From Phycisphaeraceae bacterium (GTDB lineage Bacteria > Planctomycetota > Phycisphaerae > Phycisphaerales > UBA1924), in the NCBI GenBank assembly GCA_019636695.1, contig JAHBXD010000001.1, positions 117,661 to 181,660 on the forward strand: a stretch of 64,000 nt of DNA, in the 5' to 3' direction. Below, piece after piece: positions 52,750 to 62,160 of the stretch. A program made the position numbers and the translations under genes. How positions within the stretch are numbered: the first letter of the stretch is position 1; each line of letters starts with the position of its first letter. Under the pieces are notes generated by a model, which was not told the origin of the DNA, ran no database searches, and saw nothing but the letters and a program-made list of their open reading frames with translations.

Positions 52750-54186
52750 ATGCCCAAGACCTCATCCGCAGCCGGGCGAACGGGGCGCGCCCGAGAAGCG
52801 GTTACCACGGCGTTGGTTGCCCCACGTCGTCTTTCGGATTTGACTTCCGCGCTGGAGTATCTCTCTTCGCGAACCAATTTTGAGCGTGCCAACCCAGCGC
52901 ACCTCGGCGCCGATGCCTTTCGCCTCGAGCGCATGCACGGGTTGCTCGAGCGGCTGGGTCAGCCGCACCGAGACAGTCGTTTCGTGCATGTTGCCGGTAG
53001 CAAGGGCAAAGGAAGCACGGTGGAAATGGTGGCATCATGCCTCTCGGCATGCGGCTACACCGTGGGGGTGTATACCAGCCCACACCTGATCGACGTGCGC
53101 GAGCGCATCCGGCTCGGCTCGTCATGGATTGCCGAGGCCGATTTCGTGCGCCTGATGCGTGATGTGGCTGAGGCCGCGGCGGATGTCGTCAAGCGTCTCG
53201 GCGAAGCGACCTATTTCGAGGTGCTGACGGCGCTTGCCCTGAAGTATTTCGCAGAGCAGGCGGTGGATGTGGCCGTGATAGAAGTGGGGTTGGGCGGCAG
53301 GCTCGACTCGACAAACGTGATCACACCCGAGGTGTGCGCGATCACCGCCATTCAACTTGAGCACACACAGATTCTGGGGGAAACACTGGATCTGATCGCG
53401 CGCGAGAAGGCGGGCATCATGAAACCGGGTGTGCCGTGCGTCACGATCGAACAACCGCCCGAGGTGCTTGGCGTTTTTCGCGAGCGTGCGGCGGAGTTGA
53501 ACACACCGTTGCTCGTGCTGGGGCAGGATATCGATTTCAGTTATCGGTTTGAAGCCTCTCCGGAGCTGGGGCCGCACGTGCGGGTGTGCGTGCAGACGTC
53601 TCGTTCAAACTTCGAGCATCTGCCGGTGCCGCTTCGGGGGCATCATCAGGCGGCCAACTGCGGGATTGCGCTGGGTGTGCTCGACCGTCTGCGCGAGCGC
53701 GGGTTCGACACACCGGAGCGCGACGTTGCCGCGGGCCTTGCGCGCACACCCAGCGAAGGGCGCATGGAGCTTGTGTGGGAGCGTCCGCGGATATTGATCG
53801 ACGGCGCACACACGGCGGAGAGCATCGAAGCGTTCATGAAAGCGGTCGGGGCGCACATGCGCTACGACAGCATGGTGGCGATTTTCGGGTGTGCGGCCGA
53901 CAAATCCGTGGATGGGCTGCTACAGAAACTCGCGCTGGGCGCAGACAAGGTGATTTTTACGCAGGCGGCGGGTAATCCGCGCGCAGCCAAGCCGGCGGAT
54001 CTTGCGCGGCGATTCAGCGAACTCTGCGGCAAGATGTCTCAGGTAGAGCCATCGGTCAAGGATGCGATCAACACGGCCTATCGCAGCGTGGGGCATGAAG
54101 ACCTGATCTGTGTCACCGGTTCGTTCTATGTCGCGGGCGAGGCGAAACAACTGCTGACCGAGGCCAAATCGAAGCGCAGCGCATGA
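52750..54186 (+). CDS. folC: Folylpolyglutamate synthase / dihydrofolate synthase
   Basis: Mur-ligase-family enzyme that adds glutamate to folates. 478 aa. The P-loop is HVAGSKGKGSTVEM (about 75). YTSPHLIDVRERI, YFEVLTALALKYFAEQ, VIEVGLGGRLDSTN, LEHTQILGETLDLIAREKAGI and the C-terminal ligase segment ILIDGAHTAESIEAF are all family blocks. It is a single gene; its 3' end is 48 bp from the convergent UPF0316-like gene. Whether it also acts as dihydrofolate synthase cannot be settled by eye. Confidence 0.93.
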   Translation: MPKTSSAAGRTGRAREAVTTALVAPRRLSDLTSALEYLSSRTNFERANPAHLGADAFRLERMHGLLERLGQPHRDSRFVHVAGSKGKGSTVEMVASCLSACGYTVGVYTSPHLIDVRERIRLGSSWIAEADFVRLMRDVAEAAADVVKRLGEATYFEVLTALALKYFAEQAVDVAVIEVGLGGRLDSTNVITPEVCAITAIQLEHTQILGETLDLIAREKAGIMKPGVPCVTIEQPPEVLGVFRERAAELNTPLLVLGQDIDFSYRFEASPELGPHVRVCVQTSRSNFEHLPVPLRGHHQAANCGIALGVLDRLRERGFDTPERDVAAGLARTPSEGRMELVWERPRILIDGAHTAESIEAFMKAVGAHMRYDSMVAIFGCAADKSVDGLLQKLALGADKVIFTQAAGNPRAAKPADLARRFSELCGKMSQVEPSVKDAINTAYRSVGHEDLICVTGSFYVAGEAKQLLTEAKSKRSA

Positions 54187-54233
54187 CAGACGAAGCAAGC
54201 GACGGGCGCGGCAAGCCACATCGACACCCGGAG

Positions 54234-54788
54234 TTACTTGACCATCTGGCTGCGCCGAAAACCCGGACGCAGGCTGAAGGTGCTCTCTCGGAAGTTCGCC
54301 CCTGTAGGGCGTTCGACCCGCTCGATAGTGACAAAGGCATCGGGCGCGATCTCATGCAGAACCTGCATCAGTTCGGAAACCTGCCGACGTTTGATGACCA
54401 GAAACGCGATCTCGACCGGCCCATCGCGCCCGGATCCGTCAACACGGGTCACGCGCCATTCGCGATTGCGCAACGCCCCGCAGAGATTGCCGTTGTTGCG
54501 GATGGAGATCACCCGGACGACGCGATACCCCATCGCGATGCGCTGCTCGATTGTCATGCCCACCAGCACGCCGCACGAGAACCCTCCGGCGTAGGCGACG
54601 ATGGCGAGCGGCTTGAGGGGGTGTGCAATCGCCCCGCCCACGGCGAGCACCCAGATCATGACCTCGCAGAAGCCCAGCCCCGCGGCGAGGTATTTGTGCC
54701 CCTGGTTGACCAGGATCATGCGAAACGTGCCGAGAGAGACGTCGCAGACGCGGGCGAGAAAGATCAGCAGGGGCACATACCAAGCCAT
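54234..54788 (-). CDS. UPF0316-type membrane protein (DUF5698/DUF2179)
   Basis: 184 aa. Three hydrophobic N-terminal segments (WYVPLLIFLARVCDVSLG, GFCEVMIWVLAVGGAIAHP and LAIVAYAGGFSCGVLVGMTI) form the DUF5698 unit, with GTFRMILVNQG. The C-terminal soluble part has DUF2179 features (VEIAFLVIKRRQVSELMQVL, then PDAFVTIERVE). Function is unknown; related DUF2179 proteins occur in small membrane families. The start at 54788 (MAWYVPLL) is placed at the first membrane helix. Confidence 0.85.
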   Translation of the reverse strand: MAWYVPLLIFLARVCDVSLGTFRMILVNQGHKYLAAGLGFCEVMIWVLAVGGAIAHPLKPLAIVAYAGGFSCGVLVGMTIEQRIAMGYRVVRVISIRNNGNLCGALRNREWRVTRVDGSGRDGPVEIAFLVIKRRQVSELMQVLHEIAPDAFVTIERVERPTGANFRESTFSLRPGFRRSQMVK

Positions 54789-54874
54789 GGTGCAGTCCGG
54801 TGGGGGGCCAGATGCTACGCCCGTCGGAGCCGACAACGCGTCGAGGGGGTGTTCGGCATTCCTACACTGCCCTT

Positions 54875-56095
54875 GTGCAGCACCCCAGTTCGCTTTCAGC
54901 CGTCGAAGAACGCTTGTGTCGCGAGGTCGCCCGACGTGGGGCGTTGATGGTCGAAGACCTTGAGCGGTATGTCCACATTCCGACCAAGACGGGATATGTC
55001 ACGGGTCTGGAGACCTTTCGCGGGCTTGTGTGCGAGCGGCTTGCATCGGCGGGCGCAACGGTTGAGCTGGTGCCGGGGCAGCTCGCGCCCGATTGGCTTT
55101 ACGGCAGCCCGGCGCAGGGCGAGGTTCCACCGTCGGCGGTGTGTCGCCGCACGTCCGGGCGTGACGGGGTGCGTGTGCTTCTCAGCGGACATCTCGACAC
55201 GGTGCACCCTCCCGAGAGTGCTTTCAGGTCTTTCGACTTCGGGCCGGGGGATGAACGGGCGACCGGGCCGGGCTGCGTCGATATGAAGGGCGGGCTGGTG
55301 ATCGCCCTGCACGCGCTGGAAGCACTGGAAGAGATCGGTGTGGCGCCGGCGTGGTCGTTCATCTTCAACAGCGACGAAGAGACGGGTTCATACCACTCTG
55401 AAGAAGCCCTGCGTGCGGAGGCCGGGAAGCACGACATCGGCCTGGTGTTTGAGCCGGCGATGCCCGGCGGCGAGCTGGTCGTCGAGCGGATGGGTTCGGG
55501 GCAGTTCATGCTCGAAGCCCGGGGCCGATCGGCCCACGTCGGGCGCGACTTTTTCAACGGGGGGGTCTCGGCGGTCACGGCGCTTGCCGAGCGGCTGGTC
55601 GCCCTCGGGCGGATGCCCGATGCCGCGGCAGGGCGGATCGTCAATATCGGACCCATCGAGGGGGGGAGTGCGACGAATGTCGTGCCCGATCTGGCCCGTG
55701 CCTGGGGCAACGTACGGTTTCCGACGCCGCAAGAGGCCGATGTACTAGCCCGCATGATCGATGCGCTCGCGACAGACCCTGGGGCGATGCCGAGTGTGAC
55801 GGTTCGGCGGAGTTTCAACCGTCCGGCGAAGCCGTTGACGCCCGCGACCGAACGGTTGGCGCGCGAGGCTCAGCGTGCGGCCGAGGATCTCGGGCAGAGG
55901 CTGCCCTTCGGCAAGACCGGGGGGGTGTGCGACGGCAACATTCTTCACGACGCCGGGTTGACGACGATAGACACGCTCGGAGCACGAGGCGGCGGGCTGC
56001 ACACCACTCAGGAGTGGATCGAGATCGCCAGCCTTGTCGAGCGGGCGCAACTGACGGCTGTGCTGATTTCGCGGCTCGCGGCGGACGGAAGATAA
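54875..56095 (+). CDS. M20-family metallopeptidase/deacylase
   Basis: 406 aa from GTG 54875. The M20 zinc site is clear: LLSGHLDTVHPP (His, Asp), GPGCVDMKGGLVIALHALE (bridging Asp), FNSDEETGS (catalytic Glu) and a C-terminal His in GGLHTTQEW. The lid domain has ARGRSAHVGRDFFNG. The family includes ArgE, DapE and carboxypeptidase G2; the exact amide substrate is open. It is followed 35 bp later by a class III aminotransferase and then an AstA-like gene, which suggests an N-acyl amino acid as substrate. Confidence 0.88.
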   Translation: MQHPSSLSAVEERLCREVARRGALMVEDLERYVHIPTKTGYVTGLETFRGLVCERLASAGATVELVPGQLAPDWLYGSPAQGEVPPSAVCRRTSGRDGVRVLLSGHLDTVHPPESAFRSFDFGPGDERATGPGCVDMKGGLVIALHALEALEEIGVAPAWSFIFNSDEETGSYHSEEALRAEAGKHDIGLVFEPAMPGGELVVERMGSGQFMLEARGRSAHVGRDFFNGGVSAVTALAERLVALGRMPDAAAGRIVNIGPIEGGSATNVVPDLARAWGNVRFPTPQEADVLARMIDALATDPGAMPSVTVRRSFNRPAKPLTPATERLAREAQRAAEDLGQRLPFGKTGGVCDGNILHDAGLTTIDTLGARGGGLHTTQEWIEIASLVERAQLTAVLISRLAADGR

Positions 56096-56130
56096 CATCA
56101 GGGGTTTGCATCGAATCGGAAAGGAACCCG

Positions 56131-57576
56131 ATGTCCACGATCACGGAGACAGCGCAGACGGTCGGCCAGAGCCTCAAGCACAGCCCGGCGATTCGGGCCG
56201 CGGTCGATGCGATCGTTCGCGAGGTGCAGGCTCACAGCGCACGGATCGTGGATGTGCGCCCGCCGGTATCGGGTGCGATTGCCGACTATGCCGCCATGAT
56301 GCAACGCGCGGCCGATGTACGCGGCCGGGCGCTGCTGTATCCGTATCTTTCGTCCGGGGTGGGCAACGGCGCGCTGATTGAACTCGCTGACGGCAGCGTC
56401 AAGTGGGACATGATCTGCGGCATCGGGGTGCATTTTTTCGGGCATTCCGATGCTGACCTGGTGGCCGCGGCGGTCGAGGCGGGCATCGACGACACGGTCA
56501 AGCAGGGCAATCTTCAGTCGAACTTCGAGGCGTATGAGTTTGCCGAAACGCTGCTGAACGAGGCGAAGAAACAGAGCCGTCTGAAATATTGCTTCCCGTG
56601 CACTTCGGGCGCGATGGCCAACGAGAATGCGTTGAAAGTGTGTTACCAGAAGCACATGCCGGCGTCTCGTGTGCTTGCATTCAAAGACTGTTTCATGGGG
56701 CGGAGCGTGACGATGGCCCAGATCGGCGACGCCGCGGCCTATCGGGTGGGCGTGCCGCTGACGGTGGGGGTGGATTACATGCCCTTCTGGGATCAGGAGG
56801 CGGCGGACCGCCACGGCCACACCCGATATATCGACATGGTGATCGAGCATGCGCAGATGTATGTCGATCGTTATCCGGGTCAGCACGCGTGTTTCATCTT
56901 TGAACTGGTGCAGGGTGAGGGCGGCTTCAACACGGCTCCGCGAGAGTATTTCAAGGCGCTGATGGAGTTCTGCAAGGCCAACGGCATCGCCGTGTGGGAT
57001 GACGAAATCCAGACGTTCGGCCGGCTGCCGCGCATGTTCGCCTATGAGTGGCTTGATCTCGGCGAGTATGTCGACGTGCTCTGCGTGGGCAAGCTGACGC
57101 ACGCCTGCGCGACGCTGTATACCGAAGCGTATAACCCCAAGCCCGGCCTGCTGAGCGGCACGTTCACGGGCGAGACGGTGAGTTTTCGCGTGGGGCAGCG
57201 CATCATCGAACGGTTGCGCGAGGGTGATTTTTACGGAGACGACGGCCGGTTCGCCCGGCATCATCGGGCATTCAGCGAACAGGTCAGGGCGCTGGCCGCG
57301 CGTCATCCCGACTGGTTCCCCAAGCCCGCGGGAGCACCCGACATCGTGGGCGGCGCGGGCGGCATGATGCGTTTCACCCCGTTCGGGGGTGATAAGACGC
57401 TGATTCCCAAGGCGTGCAAGCACGTCTTTGAGGAGGGCGCGGTGATTTTCTATTGCGGCCACGGGCCATACCACCTGCGCATGCTGCCGCCGTTGCCGGT
57501 GTTCGATGAGGCCGATTGGCCGCGCGTCTTTCAGTGCATCGAGCGCGGGCTGGCCAAGACCGCCGCGGCGATGTAG
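56131..57576 (+). CDS. Class III aminotransferase (PLP-dependent)
   Basis: 481 aa. PLP-fold blocks are CFPCTSGAMANENALKVCYQ, FELVQGEGGFN, WDDEIQTFGRLPRMFAYEW (PLP-binding Asp) and the Schiff-base Lys in CVGKLTHACATLY. The ATG 56131 has AAGGAA seven bases upstream. It is larger than AstC/ArgD (about 400-410) through an extra N-terminal region and an elongated C-terminus. The context between an M20 deacylase and an AstA-like enzyme points to ornithine/arginine metabolism, by inference. Confidence 0.88.
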   Translation: MSTITETAQTVGQSLKHSPAIRAAVDAIVREVQAHSARIVDVRPPVSGAIADYAAMMQRAADVRGRALLYPYLSSGVGNGALIELADGSVKWDMICGIGVHFFGHSDADLVAAAVEAGIDDTVKQGNLQSNFEAYEFAETLLNEAKKQSRLKYCFPCTSGAMANENALKVCYQKHMPASRVLAFKDCFMGRSVTMAQIGDAAAYRVGVPLTVGVDYMPFWDQEAADRHGHTRYIDMVIEHAQMYVDRYPGQHACFIFELVQGEGGFNTAPREYFKALMEFCKANGIAVWDDEIQTFGRLPRMFAYEWLDLGEYVDVLCVGKLTHACATLYTEAYNPKPGLLSGTFTGETVSFRVGQRIIERLREGDFYGDDGRFARHHRAFSEQVRALAARHPDWFPKPAGAPDIVGGAGGMMRFTPFGGDKTLIPKACKHVFEEGAVIFYCGHGPYHLRMLPPLPVFDEADWPRVFQCIERGLAKTAAAM

Positions 57577-57612
57577 TTTTCACGCGACGTTTACGCCCGC
57601 CCCGGCTCATGC

Positions 57613-57618
57613 AAGGAG
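57613..57618 (+). promoter_or_regulatory. Shine-Dalgarno sequence that sets the astA start
   Basis: AAGGAG with a 5-base spacer precedes the GTG at 57624 and selects it over the ATG at 57609, which would put the Shine-Dalgarno inside the coding sequence. Confidence 0.8.
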
Positions 57619-57623
57619 CATCC

Positions 57624-58796
57624 GTGTACCTGATCCGCCGGTCCACGATGGAGGATGTCCCGACGCTGCTGAAACTCGCGCGGATGGTCTATTTCATCAA
57701 TCTTCCGCCCGACCGCGATGTCATCAGCCAGAAAGTGATCCACAGCCGCAACTGTTTTCTGCGGGTCAGCGGGTCGAAGCGAGAGCCTGCGCAAGTGCCT
57801 TCCGATACCGGCGCGCCCCCGGGGGTTTCGGGGGGCTATGCCAACAAAGGCACCGATTTGTTCATGTTCACGATCGAAGATGCCACATCGCGCACCTGCC
57901 TGGGCACCAGTCAGCTCATTGCGCGCATGGGTGGCCCGGGCAACCCCAACACCAGCCTGAAGCTTGAAAAACGAGAGAAGTTCAGCACCGTGCTGCAAAC
58001 GGGCACCAGCCACATGGTTGCCCGGTTGCATCTTGATGAATCAGGTCCGACGGAGATCGGCGGATTGATTCTTCAGCCCTCGGCTCGCGGCCACCGGCAC
58101 CGTCTCGGGCAGTTTCTGTCGTTCGTTCGCTTTCACTTCATCGGCCTGCATCGTCCGCTCTTTGCCGATCGGGTGCTCGCCGAGATGATGGCGCGCATTT
58201 CACCCGATGGCGTCAGCATGCTCTGGGAGTATCTCGGCCGCCGCTTCGTGCCGCTGAGTTACACCGAGGCTGACCGATTCTGCCAGTTTTCGAGAGAGTT
58301 CATTGTCAGCCTCTTTCCGCATGAAGATATTTATCTTTCGCTCCTGCCTCCCGAGGCTCGAAGCGTCGTCGCCGAGGTCGGGCCTGAAACGGTGCCCGCC
58401 CGCCGAATGCTCGAGAAACTCGGGTTCAGCCATAAGGGCTTCATCGATCCGTTTGATGGCGGCCCATATCTCGACGCTGTGACCGACGAGATCACCATCG
58501 TGCGCCAGACGCGATGGGCCGTCTTCGCGGGCACGGCCCGAGCGGCGGATTGCCGCGAGCCGGCGCTCGTCAGCTCGATGGACGCGGACGGCGAGTTCCG
58601 GGCAGTGCTTTCCGGCGCACGCTGCTCGGGCGACGAGGTCCGCCTACCTCGAGATGCGGTCCGAGCGCTCAACCTCGAACCCGGCGAGCGACTGGGCATC
58701 ACCGTTTCTGAACACTTCGCCCCGCGTTCGCCGTCGAAACCCCGGGCCTCGGGCGTTTCGCCTGCACGTCAAACACGCGGTCGGCGAACACCTTGA
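57624..58796 (+). CDS. astA: Arginine N-succinyltransferase (AstA)-family protein
   Basis: 390 aa from GTG 57624. It begins VYLIRRSTMEDVPTLLKLAR as AstA does, then contains a GNAT-like acyl-CoA site (LGTSQLIARMGGPGNPNTSL) and IGGLILQPSARGHRHRLGQF, FADRVLAEMMA and the terminal blocks AEVGPETVPARRMLEKLGF, all AstA family. It is longer than E. coli AstA (344), with a Ser/Arg/Pro-rich tail of about 50 residues. AstA succinylates arginine or ornithine for degradation. The other ast genes (astB, astD) are not near, so the pathway here is either incomplete locally or different. Confidence 0.88.
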   Translation: MYLIRRSTMEDVPTLLKLARMVYFINLPPDRDVISQKVIHSRNCFLRVSGSKREPAQVPSDTGAPPGVSGGYANKGTDLFMFTIEDATSRTCLGTSQLIARMGGPGNPNTSLKLEKREKFSTVLQTGTSHMVARLHLDESGPTEIGGLILQPSARGHRHRLGQFLSFVRFHFIGLHRPLFADRVLAEMMARISPDGVSMLWEYLGRRFVPLSYTEADRFCQFSREFIVSLFPHEDIYLSLLPPEARSVVAEVGPETVPARRMLEKLGFSHKGFIDPFDGGPYLDAVTDEITIVRQTRWAVFAGTARAADCREPALVSSMDADGEFRAVLSGARCSGDEVRLPRDAVRALNLEPGERLGITVSEHFAPRSPSKPRASGVSPARQTRGRRTP

Positions 58797-58882
58797 CCGT
58801 GCGCGCCGCCGCCCGTTCGGATCGACCGAACACACCCCGCCGCAGGTTGCCTCGAAGGCGGTCTTCGGCTATACCTCCGCCC

Positions 58883-60442
58883 ATGAACACGACTCTTTCC
58901 ATCGCCCGCTGCGGCGGGCTTGCGCTCATTGCCGGCCTGGCGCTGGCCAGCGGCTGCCGTTCGGCCCGCCCGGTCGATACGAACCTCGCCTCCGATCGCG
59001 ATGCGCGGTACGCAGCCGCCTATCCGATCCGCGAGCCGTCTCGTCGCATCCTGATTGACGGCAAGATGGACGACTGGGCCCGCGATGTGATCGCCGTCGC
59101 CGATGCCGACTACGTCTATGTGCGCTTCATGGTTGTCAACGCCGTCCCGACGGTGCTTCAGCACGGCGGAGACACGCTGCACCTCATGCTCGATATCGAC
59201 GGCAACGCCCTGACCGGCCAGTCGCGCATGTCACCTACGGCCGCCCAGGGCATGGGCATAGACCTCGAGATTCAGTTCTCACCCCCTTCGGGCGACGGCA
59301 AGACCGTTCGGCCGGGAGTGGCCGTCTACGTCCTCGGCAACGACGGCTCGCGCAAGCGTGTGAGCCATGCGGCGGTCGATTTTCACTTCCTGCCCACCCA
59401 CGCTTCAGAGTGGTATGAAACCCGCATCAGCCGCCACGCCCTGACCGCGCTTATGCCCGCGCCAGACGTTGAGGCCGACGCATCCGCGGTGGAAATCGTT
59501 TCCACAGCCCCGATGCGGGCCTTCGGCGGCGGCATTTTCATGATTTCCGATCCCGCCGGAGAGATCATCGGCGGGTCCGATCCTTTCACGTTCGGGCTTC
59601 CACCGATCGCCTCCGGTCCGCCCGTCAGCAACCTCGTCATTCCGCCGCGTCGGGGTGATGTCATCCGCGCGATGACCTATAACGTCGAGCGCAGTGCCCA
59701 CCTGACCAACCCCGAGCCATTTGTTCGCGTGCTCTCGGCACTTGAACCCGACATCATCCTTTTCCAGGAATGGGACGGGGCGACACGCGAAGACATCACG
59801 CAGTGGCTCACGACGCATCTCGGGGGAACGTGGTACGCGGTCAGCATGCCGCGTCAGGGCGTCGCCATCGCTTCGCCGCATGAGATCATCGAAACCGACA
59901 CCCAGCCGTTGGAAGCCGTTGGGCAGACATCTCCGGTGCGTTATGTCGGCGCGGTGATCCGTACGCCCATCCGCGACACCGTCGCAGCGACGGTGCACCT
60001 GAAGTGCTGCGGTTTCCCTGGAAGCACAGAAGACCACCGGCGCATGGCCGAAGCCGCCGCCGTCCGTGACCGCATGGCGACGATCATGCCCACCTGGCCG
60101 ACGGTGCGTCTGCTGGCGGGTGATATGAATCTTGTGGGCACGCCCGATCCGCTGCACATCATTCGCCAGGGGCTTGACGGCGACGGCTCGGCCCTGGCGG
60201 TCTCGATGCCGATCGTTCTCGGTGATGCCGCGATGTACACCTGGAACGACGACGACAACAACTTCTCGCCGGGGCGGCTCGATTATGCCCTGTATGGTGA
60301 TTCGAACACCGATGTCATCAACGCCTTCGTGCTCGATACCCGCCGCCTGAGCGATGCTTCGCTCCGCTGGTCCGGCCTTGAGCGGGGAGACACCGCCGCG
60401 AGCGATCACCTTCCGATCGTGATAGATCTCCGTCCGAGATAA
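58883..60442 (+). CDS. Lipoprotein with C-terminal endonuclease/exonuclease/phosphatase domain
   Basis: 519 aa. The signal peptide ends in a lipobox, LALASGC (Cys about 25). Residues about 55-210 form a carbohydrate-binding-like beta domain (RILIDGKMDDWARDVI, VRFMVVNAVPTVLQ). The EEP domain (about 260-515) has IRAMTYNVERSAHL, DIILFQEWDGAT (metal Glu), RLLAGDMNLVGTPD (DxN) and AASDHLPIVIDL (Asp-His). It may act on extracellular phosphoesters at the cell surface. It follows astA by 86 bp, perhaps with its own promoter. Confidence 0.85.
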   Translation: MNTTLSIARCGGLALIAGLALASGCRSARPVDTNLASDRDARYAAAYPIREPSRRILIDGKMDDWARDVIAVADADYVYVRFMVVNAVPTVLQHGGDTLHLMLDIDGNALTGQSRMSPTAAQGMGIDLEIQFSPPSGDGKTVRPGVAVYVLGNDGSRKRVSHAAVDFHFLPTHASEWYETRISRHALTALMPAPDVEADASAVEIVSTAPMRAFGGGIFMISDPAGEIIGGSDPFTFGLPPIASGPPVSNLVIPPRRGDVIRAMTYNVERSAHLTNPEPFVRVLSALEPDIILFQEWDGATREDITQWLTTHLGGTWYAVSMPRQGVAIASPHEIIETDTQPLEAVGQTSPVRYVGAVIRTPIRDTVAATVHLKCCGFPGSTEDHRRMAEAAAVRDRMATIMPTWPTVRLLAGDMNLVGTPDPLHIIRQGLDGDGSALAVSMPIVLGDAAMYTWNDDDNNFSPGRLDYALYGDSNTDVINAFVLDTRRLSDASLRWSGLERGDTAASDHLPIVIDLRPR

Positions 60443-60468
60443 GTCTCGCCTCCGGATACACTGCTCGA

Positions 60469-61929
60469 GTGCCGTGGATACCTGACTGGCTCGCGCCTGT
60501 CTTGTTCATCACCGACTGGGTGCTTCGGCTCGGTCTGTCGGTGCACATCATCATGCGCCGTCGGCCGCTCGCCGTGCTCCTCTCGTGGATCACGCTTGTC
60601 ATGGTTGCACCCTTTGTCGGTGTGATCGCCTACCTCCTCTTCGGCGAGTTGCGGCTCGGTCCGGATCGTGTCGTGTGGAAGAAACGCTTCACGCGAGAAC
60701 TCTTCGAGCGTGCGGTGGTTCGACTCGGCGTGCAGGGGCACCTTCAGGCGCCGACGGTCTACACCGGCATCGCCGCGTATAACACGCAGGCGGGCGGGCT
60801 GCCGCCGGTTCGCGGCAACAAGGTGGCCATCATCACCCAACCCTCGCGTTTCATCGATCGCATCATCGCCGATATTGATGCATCGCAGCGTCGGGCGTGC
60901 GTGCAGACCTACATCTGGCAGCTCGGCTCGAAGGCCGATGGCATCGGCGAGGCCCTTGTGCGCGCGGCAGGTCGCGGCGTGGAATGCCGCGTGCTCCTCG
61001 ATGACATCGGTTCGAGGTCGGTCCTGCGGAGCCCCCTTGCGCGACGCATGAGCAATGCCGGCGTGTCTGTCGCCCCCATGCTCCCCGTTCGCATCTGGAA
61101 ACTCCCCTTCCGACGCCTCGACGTGCGCAATCACCGCAAAATCGTTGTCATCGACGATCAGGTTGCCTATTGCGGCAGTCACAACCTCGCTGACGAGACC
61201 TTCGGCACATCCGGCAGGAACCCCGTCGGGCCGTGGATTGACGCCAGCCTGCGCATCGAGGGGCCGGCAGCGCAGATGCTCCAGCTCGTTTTTCTTCGAG
61301 ATTGGGAGTTCGACGCCGGCGAGCGCATTGAACACCTCGAACCTTTCATGCCTCCGATCGCTTCGGTCGCCGATGATGACGGCGTCGTGCTGCAAGTGCT
61401 TCCGAGCGGTCCCGGCATTGCCTCCAGGGCTTTCGAGCAGGCGCTGCTTACCGCCCTCTATACCGCGCAGCGCGAAGTAGCGATGTGCACGCCGTATTTC
61501 GTCCCTGAAGATGCCATGCTCAGCGCCATGGGCGCCGCGGCCAGGCGCGGGGTGGATATCCGCCTGACCCTTCCGCGCCGGGGCGATAGCCTGATCGTCG
61601 CAGCTGCGGCCCGCAGTTGTTTCGACGAACTGCTCGAAGCCGGTGTGCGGCTCTTTGAATATCGCCCCTGCATGCTCCACAGCAAAATCATCGTCGCCGA
61701 CGGCGAAGTCGCCTTTACCGGAAGCTCAAATCTCGACATGCGCAGTTTCCAGATCAACTACGAAGTCATGCTGACGATCTTTGATCGTGAAACGTGCAAC
61801 AGCCTCGCCCGGCTCGTGCGCACCTACGAAGCCGATTCGCGAGAACTCACCCCGGAACTCTGGAGCATGCGTCCTTTGCTGCACCGTCTCGGGCACAATC
61901 TCGCCAATCTGGCCGGGCACGTGCTCTAA
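60469..61929 (+). CDS. cls: Cardiolipin synthase (phospholipase D family)
   Basis: 486 aa from GTG 60469. Two N-terminal membrane helices (APVLFITDWVLRLGLSVHII and LLSWITLVMVAPFVGVIAYL) anchor it. Two HKD-type catalytic motifs follow: VRNHRKIVVIDDQVAYCGSH (about 220) and MLHSKIIVADGEVAFTGSSN (about 400), as in bacterial Cls. It makes cardiolipin from two phosphatidylglycerols at the inner membrane. It starts 26 bp after the EEP lipoprotein gene on the same strand. Confidence 0.93.
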   Translation: MPWIPDWLAPVLFITDWVLRLGLSVHIIMRRRPLAVLLSWITLVMVAPFVGVIAYLLFGELRLGPDRVVWKKRFTRELFERAVVRLGVQGHLQAPTVYTGIAAYNTQAGGLPPVRGNKVAIITQPSRFIDRIIADIDASQRRACVQTYIWQLGSKADGIGEALVRAAGRGVECRVLLDDIGSRSVLRSPLARRMSNAGVSVAPMLPVRIWKLPFRRLDVRNHRKIVVIDDQVAYCGSHNLADETFGTSGRNPVGPWIDASLRIEGPAAQMLQLVFLRDWEFDAGERIEHLEPFMPPIASVADDDGVVLQVLPSGPGIASRAFEQALLTALYTAQREVAMCTPYFVPEDAMLSAMGAAARRGVDIRLTLPRRGDSLIVAAAARSCFDELLEAGVRLFEYRPCMLHSKIIVADGEVAFTGSSNLDMRSFQINYEVMLTIFDRETCNSLARLVRTYEADSRELTPELWSMRPLLHRLGHNLANLAGHVL

Positions 61930-62160
61930 GAGACGATCTCCCTGTCAAGCGATATTTGCAAGTTTGGTTTTCTCGCCCATGATGCCCATGGACCGGGCAA
62001 TCTGCGAATACGGTGCTCTCGGAGCGCACTCTGCACAATCTTCTGCGCGGATGCAGCCATCCGCCGGCATTGCGGTGTGAGGAGTGCGGAACGACATTCC
62101 GAAGAATGCCGAAACCGCGCTCTTCAAAAACCGGCACGACAGACAAACCCGGATGCCGCA

